Shown here: positions 1 through 11,135 of the stretch, piece by piece
Position numbering within the stretch: the first letter of the stretch is position 1
How the letters are laid out: each line of letters begins with the position of its first letter
NCBI GenBank assembly: GCA_037952775.1
Contig: JBANAY010000004.1
Coordinates: 6,014,001 to 6,078,000, forward strand
DNA: 64,000 nucleotides
From: Clonostachys chloroleuca
Taxonomy: Eukaryota; Ascomycota; Sordariomycetes; Hypocreales; Bionectriaceae
Reading direction: 5' to 3'
The notes under the pieces: generated by a model
Databases searched by the model: none
What the model was told of the DNA's origin: nothing
What the model saw: the letters and a program-made list of their open reading frames with translations, nothing else
Translations under genes and position numbers: made by a program

Positions 1-336
1 GATTTCTCTCTCGCGGCGCTGACACGGGTGCGCGTCGCTGAGTTGGCCGAGATGGCAAAGGACTTCTGGAGCCCGAGAGCGTCGCGATACCACAACCGCC
101 GCTTTGCTTTTGTGCGCAAGGTAAAGCCCAGTGCGACACCGGTAAGGTTTGCAACTCATAGAAGGCAACTAAACGGCAAGACTCATTTGGATGAGGAAGA
201 GAAAGATGAGTTTGATTTGGTTGAAACATTCGAGAGAAAATCACAGCAGGCAATGGAAGCGCAGTCATTTGAAAGGCTTGTTCAGAATCGTGGGATCATT
301 TTCCCTTGTCTTTATGAGACTCCAGTCACGGTTTAG
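1..336 (+). CDS. Partial hypothetical ORF entering from the left edge
   Basis: The frame ending with the stop at 334-336 is open back to base 1, so it may be the 3' end of a gene that starts outside the window. The visible part is about 110 residues, rich in Arg, Lys and Glu, with an acidic stretch (LDEEEKDEFDLVETFERK). No domain, signal peptide or membrane segment is recognised and I give no function. It could also be a chance open frame. Confidence 0.25.
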   Translation, partial: DFSLAALTRVRVAELAEMAKDFWSPRASRYHNRRFAFVRKVKPSATPVRFATHRRQLNGKTHLDEEEKDEFDLVETFERKSQQAMEAQSFERLVQNRGIIFPCLYETPVTV

Positions 337-928
337 CTTGTATTGGAGGACTGCCCTAGAGGGAATATATTAAGTCAGAAGTATGTCAGGCAAACTACTA
401 AATAAAACCCTCGTAAATGACTACGACAAGTTCCCGATGGGATTTGGTTGATCAGGGCTGCTAACATATTAGGTTTCATGTATTCCTGGAAAGGAAATCG
501 GTTCCAATACTTGGTGAGCATTCACGACCACTGATTCGTGTTTACAACGCATCGAATACTCACAGGTCCAAAGGGTTCCACAACCTACTCTCCACCTGAC
601 CAGTTGAGGACTTGCTTGCCATGTTGGGAAATTGAAACCTGTCCCAAGCGTTTCACCATGACGGCTTCTCAGTGGATGAGATCACAAGTTACGATGCGGG
701 GCGGCTCTAAGAGACCCGATCAAAGATAACAACGGAGGAATTGCAACCCCTCTAAACCTCCGAAGCAATATTATTGGGTATCTCGTTGGGGATTGGATTG
801 CCTACTACGGTAAGTGGGTGCATGTGCGTGTTGCAACTCCGTATTCGGAACGGCGATCCGGGGCTGGTCCACGCCAATCTGCCCTGGCCGGTTTTTGGAC
901 TGCCATTTGGAGGGAATACTCGATCCTT
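337..928. other. Intergenic, no gene recognised
   Basis: About 590 bases between the edge ORF and the promoter of the oxygenase-like gene. Short open frames exist in several phases but none gives a recognisable protein. Nothing else is seen. Confidence 0.4.
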
Positions 929-936
929 TATATAAA
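929..936 (+). promoter_or_regulatory. TATA-box candidate for the oxygenase-like gene
   Basis: TATATAAA lies 64 bp upstream of the ATG at 1000, inside a short AT-rich patch of a more GC-balanced stretch. This suits a core promoter with a short 5' leader. The assignment is by position only. Confidence 0.4.
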
Positions 937-999
937 GGGAAGTATATGATAGTGGCCATCAGAAGAAAGCACAAACAGGCATCTCAAAACAAACAAACG

Positions 1000-2135
1000 A
1001 TGGCTGAATTAGAGGTTACGCTTCCCGCATCATGGTTCACCAGCAAGACAATTTACAACCTCGAGAGGCGTGCTGTTTTCCTCAAGGTAGCGTTCGCCCG
1101 CTCATTCAAGATCTTGACGTATAATTAAAGCGTTGACCTTTATAGTCATGGTTCTTCCTAGGAGCGGTAACCAAATGGCCCACTGTCGGAGATTATCCTC
1201 ACGCAATGGTGCAAATCGACCTTATTGTTCGACGCACCTCTGAGGATTGGACAAGCCTCAGAGTTCTTGCCAAGGATGTATGTATCTTTTCCTTCGGCAA
1301 GTCAGAGCTTTGATTCAGCTTTTAATACCTCATTTTAGGGTTCTGAGGTACGAAGCCACTTGACACCTACAGGTCTGCTCTTCGTCACGCTGTCGAACGA
1401 GACGCCCAGCTTTAAGGAATCTCTACCAGGACTGGAGGATCTAATAGGACACGTGGACTTCACAAAGCGTGAGGTCCGAAGAAGTCTCAGATATGTAGGA
1501 AAATACAACTGGAAGACATTTATCGACGGATTCCAGGAGTGCCTCCACTGCGCATACGCTCACAAGGAGTTTTCCAAACGGTATACCCCAACCACTTACA
1601 AGGTGCTCAACAACAGTAACTACTCGCAGCACCTTGCGAAACCGGGCCACAGCCCTGCAGATGGTCTATTCATTTATTTCTTTCCCAACACGATGTTTAA
1701 CCTGTACGGCGGAGGTATGAGTGCCATCCGCGCGTGCCCCCTTGAGGACCCGTCAACGACGATGATGGAATTTGACTACTACCACGATGAGCCTGCTGGA
1801 TCTGAAGAATTCGAAGCTTACTACAAGTTTGCTCGGCGAGTTGGTGTGGAGGACCACGAACTATGCGAGCAAGTTCAGCTCAACCTAAAGCTTGACATTT
1901 ATTCAGCGGGGATACTCAATCCTAACAAGGAGAACGGTGTGGCTTGTAAGTTGAATAGCTCAGGTTAATTAGCTCGGATGAAGTACTAACAGCCTTGAAA
2001 GATTATCAAGCACGAGTCCTTGAGCTGTGCTCGGCACAGTTCGAGAAGGAGGAACGGGAGAAGCTATCGAGGCAACCAGTCTTAGCCTCCAATGCGACCC
2101 ATGTCACACATCTGGCAGAGGCATCTACCGTCTAA
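1000..2135 (+). CDS. Ring-hydroxylating oxygenase alpha-subunit-like protein lacking the Rieske domain
   Basis: Four exons (1000-1086, 1146-1277, 1339-1945, 2002-2135) give 319 residues in frame. Introns have GT-AG ends, and intron 3 carries a perfect TACTAAC at 1984-1990. The N-terminus (LPASWFTSK, ERRAVFLK) and C-terminal two thirds match choline-monooxygenase-like proteins. The mononuclear iron site is visible as the two His of ECLHCAYAH and the Asp of GVEDHELCE. The CxH...CxxH motif binding the [2Fe-2S] cluster, normally about 100 residues near the N-terminus, is absent; the intervening intron is only 61 nt and cannot hide it. Without the cluster a normal electron route is not obvious, so the reaction is unknown. 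The frame has no stops, so this may be a maintained Rieske-less lineage rather than a dead gene. Confidence 0.8.
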
Positions 2136-2743
2136 GATGCGATGAATCTAGAGTTGGAAAATTTTCGATCTACGATGGTAGTTCGGTTCCAATTTTAGTA
2201 CCTTTTGATGTTCGAGAGAGTAGAGGGGACTCACAATTAGCATACTAGATGCAGAATGCTGAGAATGACACTACCGTAGTGAAGGATTAAGACGAGGATA
2301 TTCTATGTGTCTCTGACATGTCCTTTTCGAGCATAATCTTTGTGGGGCCAGTGTTAACTGCATATAGGTACAAGCAGCCCGCGTTAGATGCCTTGTTGAT
2401 AGAAAGGCTTCGCTTAGGCTGTTGACGAAGTTCTCGGGCTCCAAGGATTAGAAAAAGGCCTATTCTAGGCACAATTATGCTTCACAATATCACGTTGACA
2501 GATTCTCATTACGCCTGTCTTATATGATGAGTTGTCTGTGTTTGGCTAAGAAAGATTTGGTCGAGAAGGGACGGTTAGACCGACTTTTCTATAATGAATA
2601 TGAAGGTTTAAAAGGTTTATCGAGATACCACCCTCCAACACGTAATTAGTAGTATTCTTGGTCTCGTTGCCTTAAATGGGCGAACTGGCCTTGTTGGCTA
2701 ATTTTCCCAGGCTTCCCTACCATCTGATGAATTTCTTTTTCAG
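2136..2743. other. Intergenic, AT-rich
   Basis: About 600 bases between the oxygenase-like gene and the ligase remnant. I looked for upstream exons of the ligase (AMP-binding motifs) and saw none. The stretch has dense stops in all frames. Confidence 0.5.
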
Positions 2744-2920
2744 AAACATATCAAGTCGATCAACAAGCACGTCGAGGAGCACAAGGCCAGGCACAAGTGG
2801 CTCAAGGGCGGCATCGAGTTCATCCCCGTGATTCCCAAGAGCCCCTTCGGGAAGATCTTGAGACGTTTGCTGAGAGATAAGGAGAAAGAGACTAGAAGAG
2901 CCAAGAGGTCGAAGCTTTAA
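2744..2920 (+). pseudogene. 3'-terminal exon remnant of an acyl-CoA ligase (4-coumarate-CoA ligase-like), with PTS1 end
   Basis: A pyrimidine-rich acceptor ending at 2743 is followed by 58 in-frame codons and a stop at 2918-2920. The peptide contains HKWLKGGIEFIPVIPKSPFGKILRR-type sequence, which is the C-terminal lobe of the acyl-adenylate ligase family with its catalytic-lysine motif (PKSPFGKILRR). The protein ends in SKL, the type 1 peroxisomal targeting signal. No adenylation core or other exon is seen in the 600 bp upstream, so this is a 3' fragment of a lost gene. Family assignment is secure; the original substrate cannot be told. Confidence 0.8.
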
Positions 2921-3167
2921 TGGGTTTCTAGAGTTGGCTGGTGGGTTTGGCTGATGGTAATGGCCTTGGGGTTTAGGCTTTTTTAATTCCGGATATGTCC
3001 ATATCAAATCGAAATAAGCACGATAGGACCAGTACCTGCTCACAGAAATCCGCCTTTCTCTTGTGATTGGTAGCTTAGGACTGGCCGAGCAGCGTCTGGC
3101 CATGCAAGAAAACCTCTCTCATAGGAGGGTAAAACTGCTACTGCGCGATGAGTTGTCACATGACAAT

Positions 3168-3198
3168 AGGTACGCAAGTACCCGGTACTCAAGTACCT
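3168..3198. repeat. Imperfect palindrome in the RNase H gene promoter
   Basis: The stretch begins AGGTAC and ends GTACCT, with an inner AAGTAC/GTACT arrangement, so it reads nearly the same on both strands over 31 bp. It lies about 175 bp before the ATG at 3373. It could be a dimeric-factor binding site; no factor is assigned. Confidence 0.4.
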
Positions 3199-3372
3199 GA
3201 TGGCATCACTGCGACATTTTCCCCTCCCCGCTCCCTACCCAATGCATCAGATCCAAGTGAAAACCATTCATCCCGTATACCACGTCTTTCAAGGCTTGCG
3301 AACGCTTTGATCGGATTACTTAGCTAGGGTTATTTTCATTATCTTTTTTCAGCCCTACGACTGGATCGCAGG

Positions 3373-4330
3373 ATGCCCCGCGGCTACTATCTCGGCCAGG
3401 GCCTGATCCCACTTGATGAACATAGCAGCGATGACGACGAAGGTCCTTGCGAGCTTCCAGATGGGCGCATCGTCTGTGGCCCTCATGGCCTCACTGTCTG
3501 TGGCAAATGCTGCATGGACTTCAGCTTCATGGATGAATTAAGGGACGAGGACAACTACGACGACGGTGACAATGACGACGAGCATTCCCTTGAGGTGAAT
3601 GCCAACCAGGACATGTTCGACCCTTTTCACAGTACTCGAAGGGAATATGGCAGCGTATTCCCTACCGAATTTACAGAGATCGGTCCCCCTCTTGAATTAT
3701 TCCACGCCGAGTCCCGTCGCGTTGGCCTTGGAGTAACCAGGTAAAAGCCCCCATCTACGTGATATTTGAAAGACATTGACACAATAGTCCAGATACGTCC
3801 ACAGACACGATCCTGGTAAGGTGCTGATAATGACGGATGGTGCGTGTGCGAATAATGGCGCACCCAACCCCAAGGCCGGCTGGGCATTTGTCGCCGGCCC
3901 AGGACAAGTTATCAGTGCCCGGCTAGAGACCCAAGGCCCTTTTGGCGACCCAGGAATCCAAAGCAGCAACAGAGCTGAGCTTCGAGCTGTCATCGCGGCT
4001 CTTGGTTTTCGAGTTTGGGCGGGGGAAGGATTTCGACATGTTGTCATTGCTACAGACTCTGATTATGTCGTGAAGGGCTCTACACAGTGGGCTAGAACCT
4101 GGATTAGCAATGGCTGGAAGACGAGTAGCGGGGCCGATGTGAAAAATAAGGACCTGTGGGAAAAGCTATTGTGTGAGGTAGAACGGCACAATGACGACGA
4201 CGGCTTGTTGATTCAGATGTGGCATATTCCCAGAGAGTACAATACGGTGGCAGATTCACGGGCGAAAGCTGCCACCGAGGTCGACGAGGCACCCACACGT
4301 TGGACCCCCGTACTTGGTGTGGCAGCATAA
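3373..4330 (+). CDS. RNase H-domain protein
   Basis: Two exons (3373-3740, 3793-4330; 52-nt intron) give 301 residues. Residues 1-122 form an acidic N-terminal region with a Cys cluster (CGPHGLTVCGKCC) that may bind metal. Residues about 132-285 form an RNase H type 1 fold with the acidic catalytic set in order: D138 (TDGAC), E185 (SNRAEL), D211 (ATDSDYV) and D277 (VADSRAKA). The predicted activity is cleavage of the RNA strand of RNA-DNA hybrids. The N-terminal Cys module is not the usual hybrid-binding domain of eukaryotic RNase H1, and no mitochondrial or nuclear signal is obvious, so cellular role is open. Confidence 0.88.
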
Positions 4331-5087
4331 GAGGAAAACAATGGTCTTGGAAGGACGATCGTCTATGTCACAATCTGCATTTAAATGAAAGTGGGAATCA
4401 GAAAGGGTATCTACGTTACGGATCGCTGTATTGTAAACGCTATCGAGAGAAATAGGCGATGTAATTAGGCCTCCTCTCACTGGCAATGAAAAGAACTGAG
4501 AGACTCTTACCGACGAACCTCTTCGTCCATATTACCTATACGCGGATGGTCTGGAACTGCCCAACACTGCATTATCGAGTGCTAATGGCACACAATCTGC
4601 CATGAAAAGCAACTATGAGACGGAGCGTGATTTTTTCATATATTGCTCTATCTTGGCTGCCACCGCCTTAGATCTTGTTGTTAGCATGTATATCATAGTA
4701 ATATCGCCCGCTCTCAACCGGCTCTCATAGGCACAGAAAATGTCACAACCTCCGCCCCGGAGGCGCTAGGTGCTGCATCTTAACCTATATTTGTGTTCAG
4801 CTGCCTAGAGCTTTGTAGAATCAAGTTACCCAAAGTCTAGAAATCATTTTCAGTATTAGTTACTCGTCAAGAGGACATAACCTCTTAAAACTGGGGGGTA
4901 TAGAGACTATTTGAGAAAGTTGGTATTAATTTATTTGAGCCTATTAGAACAGAAGGGTAGGAATTACTTCTTTCTGTAGGAATATTTCCTAACAGAGTAG
5001 TAAAGAGATGGTTAATGTAAAAAAAAACAGTGCTGGATGGGAATGTAATTAACAAAGCAATCCAATTCGTTGGACCTGCAATAATAT
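4331..5087. other. Intergenic between convergent genes
   Basis: About 750 AT-rich bases between the convergent RNase H and NADase genes. No coding signal or RNA gene is seen. Confidence 0.5.
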
Positions 5088-5849
5088 TTACTGCCCGCAT
5101 CCTTGTTTGTCGCCAATTTGGCTTGATGCATCTACCCTCTGCAAGTAACCGCCTTCAATCAAGGCCAAGACATTGCCGATGCCGCCAGTGTAAAACTGAG
5201 CACCCAATCCAGGTTGTCCAAACCAAGGGGCGATGGGGCCTCCAAGAACCTTAAGGGGCTTGACTACCTGATAAACATGGTAACCGTAAGGGAAGTCTGG
5301 TGCAGATGGTTGAGTGTTGAGGTTGGAAGGGGGAAGCGCCCTCTGTGAGTACGGTGCAGACGCGGCTGAGACGTAGGTCCCTGGCAAGCAACATATTTAG
5401 CAGGCTGCACATGATGAAAAAGCAGTTATTCAACGCATTGGAACTAGCATGTTTCGAGACGTACCATACTCACTGCCGAATCGATCGACAAATGTGCCAG
5501 CTTCTAGGATCATGGAACCATTGATTGCATTGCCATTGGCATCCAATTGAAAGCCATTCTGGGGTGGGTAAACGTAGTTACCTTCGGCATCGGTCCACTT
5601 GGTGAGAAACTCTCCTGGACTCAAGCCACCGAAGCGGTCGTAGTTCGAGATAGTGTTTACCAGAGGCATGATCTCTGGTAAATCCGCGGGCCCTAAACGG
5701 GGATCACCGCAGATGTACGGGATTGTGGCATTGGGATCGGCTTTCGTTCCTGCGCAATCGCAAAAGGGCGCGGGCGTGGTGTAATCCACAGGATAGGAAG
5801 AGGCAAGCCCCCAGAGGAACGACAGAAAAAGACGACCAACAAGCTTCAT
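5088..5849 (-). CDS. Secreted TNT-fold NADase (NAD glycohydrolase)
   Basis: Two exons (5849-5465, 5380-5088; 84-nt intron with GTACGT donor) give 225 residues. Residues 1-18 are a signal peptide. Residues about 90-215 match the fungal conidial-surface NADase family, which shares the fold of the tuberculosis necrotizing toxin domain; diagnostic pieces are FVDRFGSEYG, QRALPPSNLN, YHVYQVVKPL and APWFGQPG. Such enzymes hydrolyse NAD to nicotinamide and ADP-ribose outside the cell. Several Cys (CDC near the mature N-terminus, one in ICGD, one near the end) suit disulfides in a secreted protein. I infer secretion and activity from family resemblance. The gene is flanked by long promoter-like sequence, with no immunity gene nearby. 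Confidence 0.85.
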
Positions 5850-6846
5850 GGTATATGGATGAGCTCGGTTAGAAGAGGGATAAGTTGTCTTGATTGGTTT
5901 TGTTGGGGATAGGAAAAATAAAGAAGCAAGAGGGGGTCAGTCTTGATTGTAGAGCTGGTCCCTTTTATATTCAAGAGAGAACCTACGGGTCCGTTGGAAA
6001 TGAAGGAAAAAATAATGAACCATGCACAAAATCGACTGACCATTCCTTTCCATTCAGCAAGAGCATTTCCAAGAGGTATCCTAATGGCCCGATCATTCCA
6101 GTGGCTGGTTTTGACGGTGTCTGAATGTAACCATGTAGCGAGCCCAATGCTGCGAATGGCCTGGCTCGGCATAGGCTTCGGCACTTTAGGCATAGGACAG
6201 GCGTGTTAGTCACATCCACCAGACACGGGATGCCCATTTTGCATGCCTTGTGGAGAAAACATGCATGTCTCAGGTCATAGCGGACAGGCATCTCAGAGGA
6301 AAGGGAGTGCTGATTCAGGTCTAATCCATCGTTAATTTAGTATGCCAGCACAGCATTCGATAGAGCTTGCAATGAAATATTAACGTAGTATATCGTAGTA
6401 AGGTCCAAGTATAACAGTGCGGATATGCAACTTAGTCGAGATGATGAGTCGCGCAGGAAATGCATGTGTACTGAATTAAGACACATTATGCCTTGGCAAA
6501 CTGACACCGCTTGGTTCGGCTGAGACATATTGTTTTGTCTCCGTCTTTCAGCTTGTTCCAAACTGCAGCCACGACATGCGCATCGCCTTTTTCGGCTAAG
6601 TGAGGTGGTTGGTGCAGATCAGCTGGCTGAGTCTGCATGTCTGGATTGGTTGCGTGAGGGCAATGATTTTCACTCAGCAACGTAATGAGAGAGGAACATG
6701 CAAGCGAGAGTGGAGTAATTCATAAATAAAAATATACATACTAGAGATTGATTTACGTTCAATTTATTCGTGTTTAAATCTACACTAACCTAGAGAGGTG
6801 GTAGTCGATATCCATGGGCGACGCAGAATCAACAAGTTCTATTAGA
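5850..6846. other. Upstream region of the NADase gene; one coding-like short ORF
   Basis: About 1 kb between the NADase start and the 3' end of the next minus-strand gene. A 64-codon minus-strand frame at 6486-6680 has coding-like composition but no recognisable domain. Otherwise stops are dense. Confidence 0.4.
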
Positions 6847-9134
6847 TCAAGTCCCTCCCCAAGGTTGGTCCATGCAATTGTCATGCGTTATAGTTGACCA
6901 ATAAAGACCTTGAGACATGTTTTCTGACAAACTGTTATCAATGAATTGCAAATCAAGACTGGGCTGCATCAACAAGTCCTGTAGTAATGGTCCAGACATA
7001 TCTAGATTTGGGTGACCACGGATAGCAGCGACACTCGCATTTATCTCGTCTGATGGCGAGGGCCAGACATAGTCCGGTGAGCTGGGGATGACGCCGTTGG
7101 TAACCAACTCAGTTACAGCAGCCTTTATCGCTTCCAAGTGACGTAAGAATTCTTTTGCGGCAAGGTGACCGGTGTCTCTGAGCTGGGACAGGATCTCGAA
7201 AGCGGACTCTGTTTGTTCCTGGCCGTTATGGGGCCAGTCTTTGCCCTTGACCAAGCTTGAAATCTGGATTATAATCGCAGAAGAGAAGAGATATTGCGGG
7301 TAGAGCCAATCAAATGTTGGAAATGAGCCATCGGCCCAGGAGTCAGTTAGCAGCCGGACGTTGTGGCGTGCACATCTATAACAAGCGTCTGCAAGAGATA
7401 TTGCAGATTGGGGGATCTGGGGCTCAGGACCGAGTCCCTTCTTGAATGCAATAGTCTGGCGAAGAATGTTCAGGAATATAGGCCTCGTAGTCATGACAAT
7501 ACACTATAGAATGGTCAGACAGGGAAGCGAGGTTTGGCACATAGAGAAAGGGATGGCCTCACCTGATTAAAAGAGAGGTAAAGAGAAACGGCGTTACTCA
7601 GAGTTTGTGCGGGATCGTTCGCGTTGACGCATAGATGATTGGGTAAATTCTCTCTCCATCGAAGTAGGTTCTTGAGCGAATCCTGCACACGTTGGGCTTG
7701 GGATCCTTCTCGAGAGTCTGGCCGATCATTTCGGAGGTACATCACTTGGAGGACCTGGCCAGCGACTTGGGCCAAACGTGTGCGGGCGATGTAATAGGCA
7801 GCATCAGAGAAGTCATCCGCACTCAGGGTTTCTTTGTCAGAAGGGAGATCTACGTCAATCACGTTGTCAACACCAACTGGGTTCCCAAGATTGACCCCCC
7901 ACATGCGATCGAAACTATAGCATGTCCACCACACTCTGTTTCGGTGTTCACGGAGAGCAGGATCCGTCAATTCGTTTTCAGAGACGTTCAGATGAAGGCC
8001 CATAAGAACAGCTAAGCGAGTAGCGGAGCCCGCCAGCGCATATGCAGAGTACCGCCGATTGATCGCAAGAGAGTAGAACGACTAGGCGGATTGTTAACTC
8101 CAGAAATAGCGATTGATAGATTGTCTGATTCTATACTTACAAGAAGAAGTCGGATCTCGATGGCATCGAGGTGCGGCCGCTCACTCATTATACTTAGCAC
8201 GCCGGCGGCCTTTGCAAAGAAAGGTAATCCAGGATATTCTCTGTTTTTACAAATCGTCCGGGATGAGTAAAGCTCCCCAATGGCGAAAAGAGCCATCATC
8301 TTGCTCCGTGTCATGATGTTCATTAAGCTCGGGTTCTGTTCGAGATTGTGCAAGACTTGACTTTTCAACACAACATGATATCGATCGCTTACATGCCAAA
8401 GGGCAATGTTTACCAACATCCGGGCCTTTGGAGGTGATGGCCAAGGCGCCTCCGCTTCGGACAATACGGTGAGGTATTCGTCCGTTGGGTAGTTCAATCT
8501 CGGAACATGATTATAAGGGGTGTCGGAAATGGCATTACGGCAACGAGTTGCAAAGCCAGCGTCTGATCCTTCGCCGATCAATATCGGAGTGTGTGGAACA
8601 ATAGAGTTGAGAAACCACGGCGGGTATTGTGCACTTAGCTCCAGCACAGGAGAGCCGAGTCTCGGGAGCGATTGTGATTTTGGAGTTTCTGTCGGAGCCA
8701 CGGTTGGATTTCTCGTGCGAAGTTGTTGGACTTCCCGGAGAAGGCTTTCGAGGTCCCTTTTGGAATTTCTCGTAAGCTTGCAGGACGATGCTAATCAACA
8801 ATAAAGCCCTCGAAGGTTTTATCCAACACTTACTCCTCAGTAACCTTGATTACTCGCTGACGCCGGGGATACACGCATTCGTCCTCTTTATTGGCCAGAC
8901 AGGCATTACAAGGCTGACCTCCAGAGCACTTGACCTTGCGTGAGTGGCATTTTCGGCAGCTAGGTATATCGCAAGAATTAGATTGAACAGAGATCTTGGG
9001 CTGGAGGGGAGAACACACGCGGTAGGGGAAGTTCGCCGCTGGAGTAGTGAGGTTAAAATGAGCTCGGCATCCCCTTGCGCTATACTCTCATTTGACTCTT
9101 GGCCTAAGGAGTAAGAGGTGGAGTCGTCAGACAT
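6847..9134 (-). CDS. Zn2Cys6 transcription factor with fungal-specific regulatory domain
   Basis: Five exons (9134-9086, 9038-8834, 8756-8141, 8081-7563, 7503-6847) give 681 residues. The binuclear zinc cluster is C44-X2-C47-X6-C54-X5-C60-X2-C63-X7-C71, followed by a basic linker and a short coiled-coil-like segment (DLESLLREVQQLR). The rest is the middle homology region, with the typical WWTCYSFDRMWG motif and SLYLSFNQC continuation. The acceptor at 8757 was chosen because it gives the right phase and continues the helix after VTEE; a nearer TTAG acceptor would break the frame. Targets are unknown; the neighbours are an NADase and a dehydratase relic. Confidence 0.88.
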
Positions 9135-9372
9135 GGCGTTATTTCTCTAATGACTGGTACATGAGCTTGGTGCTTGATACGGCTCGGTCCCAACTTCAAT
9201 CGCCGAGCGATCCATCTCTTATTTATTATATGGGTTGGAAGAAAGCAGTTTTGCGGAGAAGACAAGTGGGACTGCTACAAGAGATAAGGACGACAATCTA
9301 CGGAGTACACGAGAAACAGTTTCCCCTCATCTCCCCTGCTAGCCGAACTCAACTGACTCGTTAACATACGGT

Positions 9373-10050
9373 TCACGTGAAACTTATTAGCCACATTTTA
9401 AGCAGGGTGTGCTTCAAATACGCTTTTCCAAAGAGTTGCAGCCCTAGCGTTCCTTGGCCGAGTAGAGTATCAGGGCGATCATATGGCGCAAAAGCACGTT
9501 TCTGTAGCCTGGCTCATCCATCAACCTATCCACATTACAAACCTTTCCGGGGCTGTTGGGATATGAAACGCATGTGTTCTTTTGGCTTGTTAAATCATTT
9601 CCTTGAGCTTTTCGCTTTCCAGATATCGAAGTATGGTATTGAATGCACCCCTAGGCTTGAACGCCCCAACCTTTTGCAAGTTCTCACATTTGAAGAGTAT
9701 ATGAATCCGAGGTCAGTAGTCGGGCAAAAAGGCCGAAGTTTAATGTGTTGTGATACTAGGTATAGTGTCAAGTTGTTGAATTTTTGGTTTTTGGGAATTT
9801 CCCCTTTTCTTTTCAGCAGCTGCCGCATGGTACAGCTCTCCCACTTACTACTATGAATTCAAGGTCTGGATGATCCTTGTCCTTCTCACGGCGTCTCATT
9901 CGGCGCTGCGGTTGTCTGAGGACTACTGGCGATACTGCGGACATAGCTGCTGGAGAATACTGGAGTTCGGTGTAGTTCTCCTTTGATTCTGTGTGCTGCT
10001 TCTTGCACAGAGGTTATTGTCAGGCTTGGGCATCTGCTGATATCTGCCAT
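9373..10050 (-). pseudogene. Decayed serine racemase / threonine dehydratase (fold-type II PLP enzyme)
   Basis: Three disjoint pieces of one protein lie in order on the minus strand. Piece A (10050-9886) starts with ATG and has 54 codons including TITSVQEAAHRIKGELHRTP, then TGA. Piece B (9694-9590) reads FKCENLQKVGAFKPRGAF, which holds the PLP Schiff-base lysine of the GAFK.RGA motif, then a stop. Piece C (9492-9373) reads FAPYDRPDTLLGQGTLGLQL, matching the PYDHPD..GQGT segment. The SGNHAQ loop between B and C and everything after C are missing, and the frame changes between pieces. The parent family makes or deaminates serine/threonine and yields 2-aminoacrylate-type intermediates; compare the RidA gene next door. 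Confidence 0.8.
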
Positions 10051-11135
10051 CATGTAAGAGATCACAGGTGACGTAAAATTGATGGCTCCTTCTTGGAGTA
10101 GGTGCAGTGGCAGTGATACCTCGGAAATGAGTCTCCTATGCCTCTTATCTCGTCATGGCTATTTCTATCACCGGCCTGATAAGCCTCTTTAGCTAAATCT
10201 CTTGCTTGTCGGCCACTTGTTGTTTTGCCTTTGCTGAGATTATTAATGGTTTGCCAACTTGAAGCTGGCTAAGCCCACCGGGATTTGTGACAGCGGTGCA
10301 CCAAAAACAACGCAAAGAACCACTATTGCGGGGACTTGTGCGGACACATGTGAGGAAGGTCGAAGCGAGCGAGGAAGTTACTCCACCCGTCCTTTGATAA
10401 CGACGAGGGACTTCGGCAAAGCCAACTTTCTCCGTCGGTGTCTGGAAAACGCGCCGGCAGGTGAGATCACGAGTTTGCCCCCCACGCTGCCGAGCCGTCA
10501 GTTAGCCACGCTTTTCAAACATCCATATCGTAACTCGCTTTGATAGGCGAAATATGCACAATCTGCCAGCATCTACTTAGTTGGTGGCGGCGAGGATGTC
10601 TCTCACCCACAGACAGAGTAAAAGGTCTCGCTGGCAAAATAAATTTCGTAAACAATTATTAAGAGAAGATATATTAGAGGCCAAATCATACTCACTAGGA
10701 TATAGCGAAGGCCCAACGATTTCTTAGAGCGCTGTGAATGTATAAATAAAATATAGGCTATAGGTATTAAGGTATTAGGCAGTAAGTAGGAATTATAACG
10801 CTTTCGAGGATTGATCTTACTTATCTATTACAACCATTTTTACTCTCACCAAAGGAAGTAGTGTACCACAGGAATGTCGATTATACAGAACCTCTGAGTT
10901 TGGACTGGTAACATTCACATCAATGCAGTTTCTCGTCTGTAACAACTCTGGCGCAAAGACACAGCTCTCTTTTGAAGAGTAACCAACTATCTGATTAATG
11001 CTTCCCACTCCATGTAGTTTCTTAAGCTTATCGCTCAAGGTTTTCGTTTTCTTCCCTTTCTTATCTGGAGCAAAGATGAAATATTGCCATTGCTTAGTAC
11101 TGAGATCGCGAGCTTGGTCTGATCCGTGTCGATAT
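10051..11135. other. Intergenic, with an AT-rich decayed stretch
   Basis: About 1.1 kb between the dehydratase relic and RidA. The part from about 10620 to 10810 is strongly AT-rich with short repeated words (TATAGGTATTAAGG-like), as in old decayed repeats. An open plus-strand frame at 10259-10543 has no recognisable domain. Confidence 0.4.
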
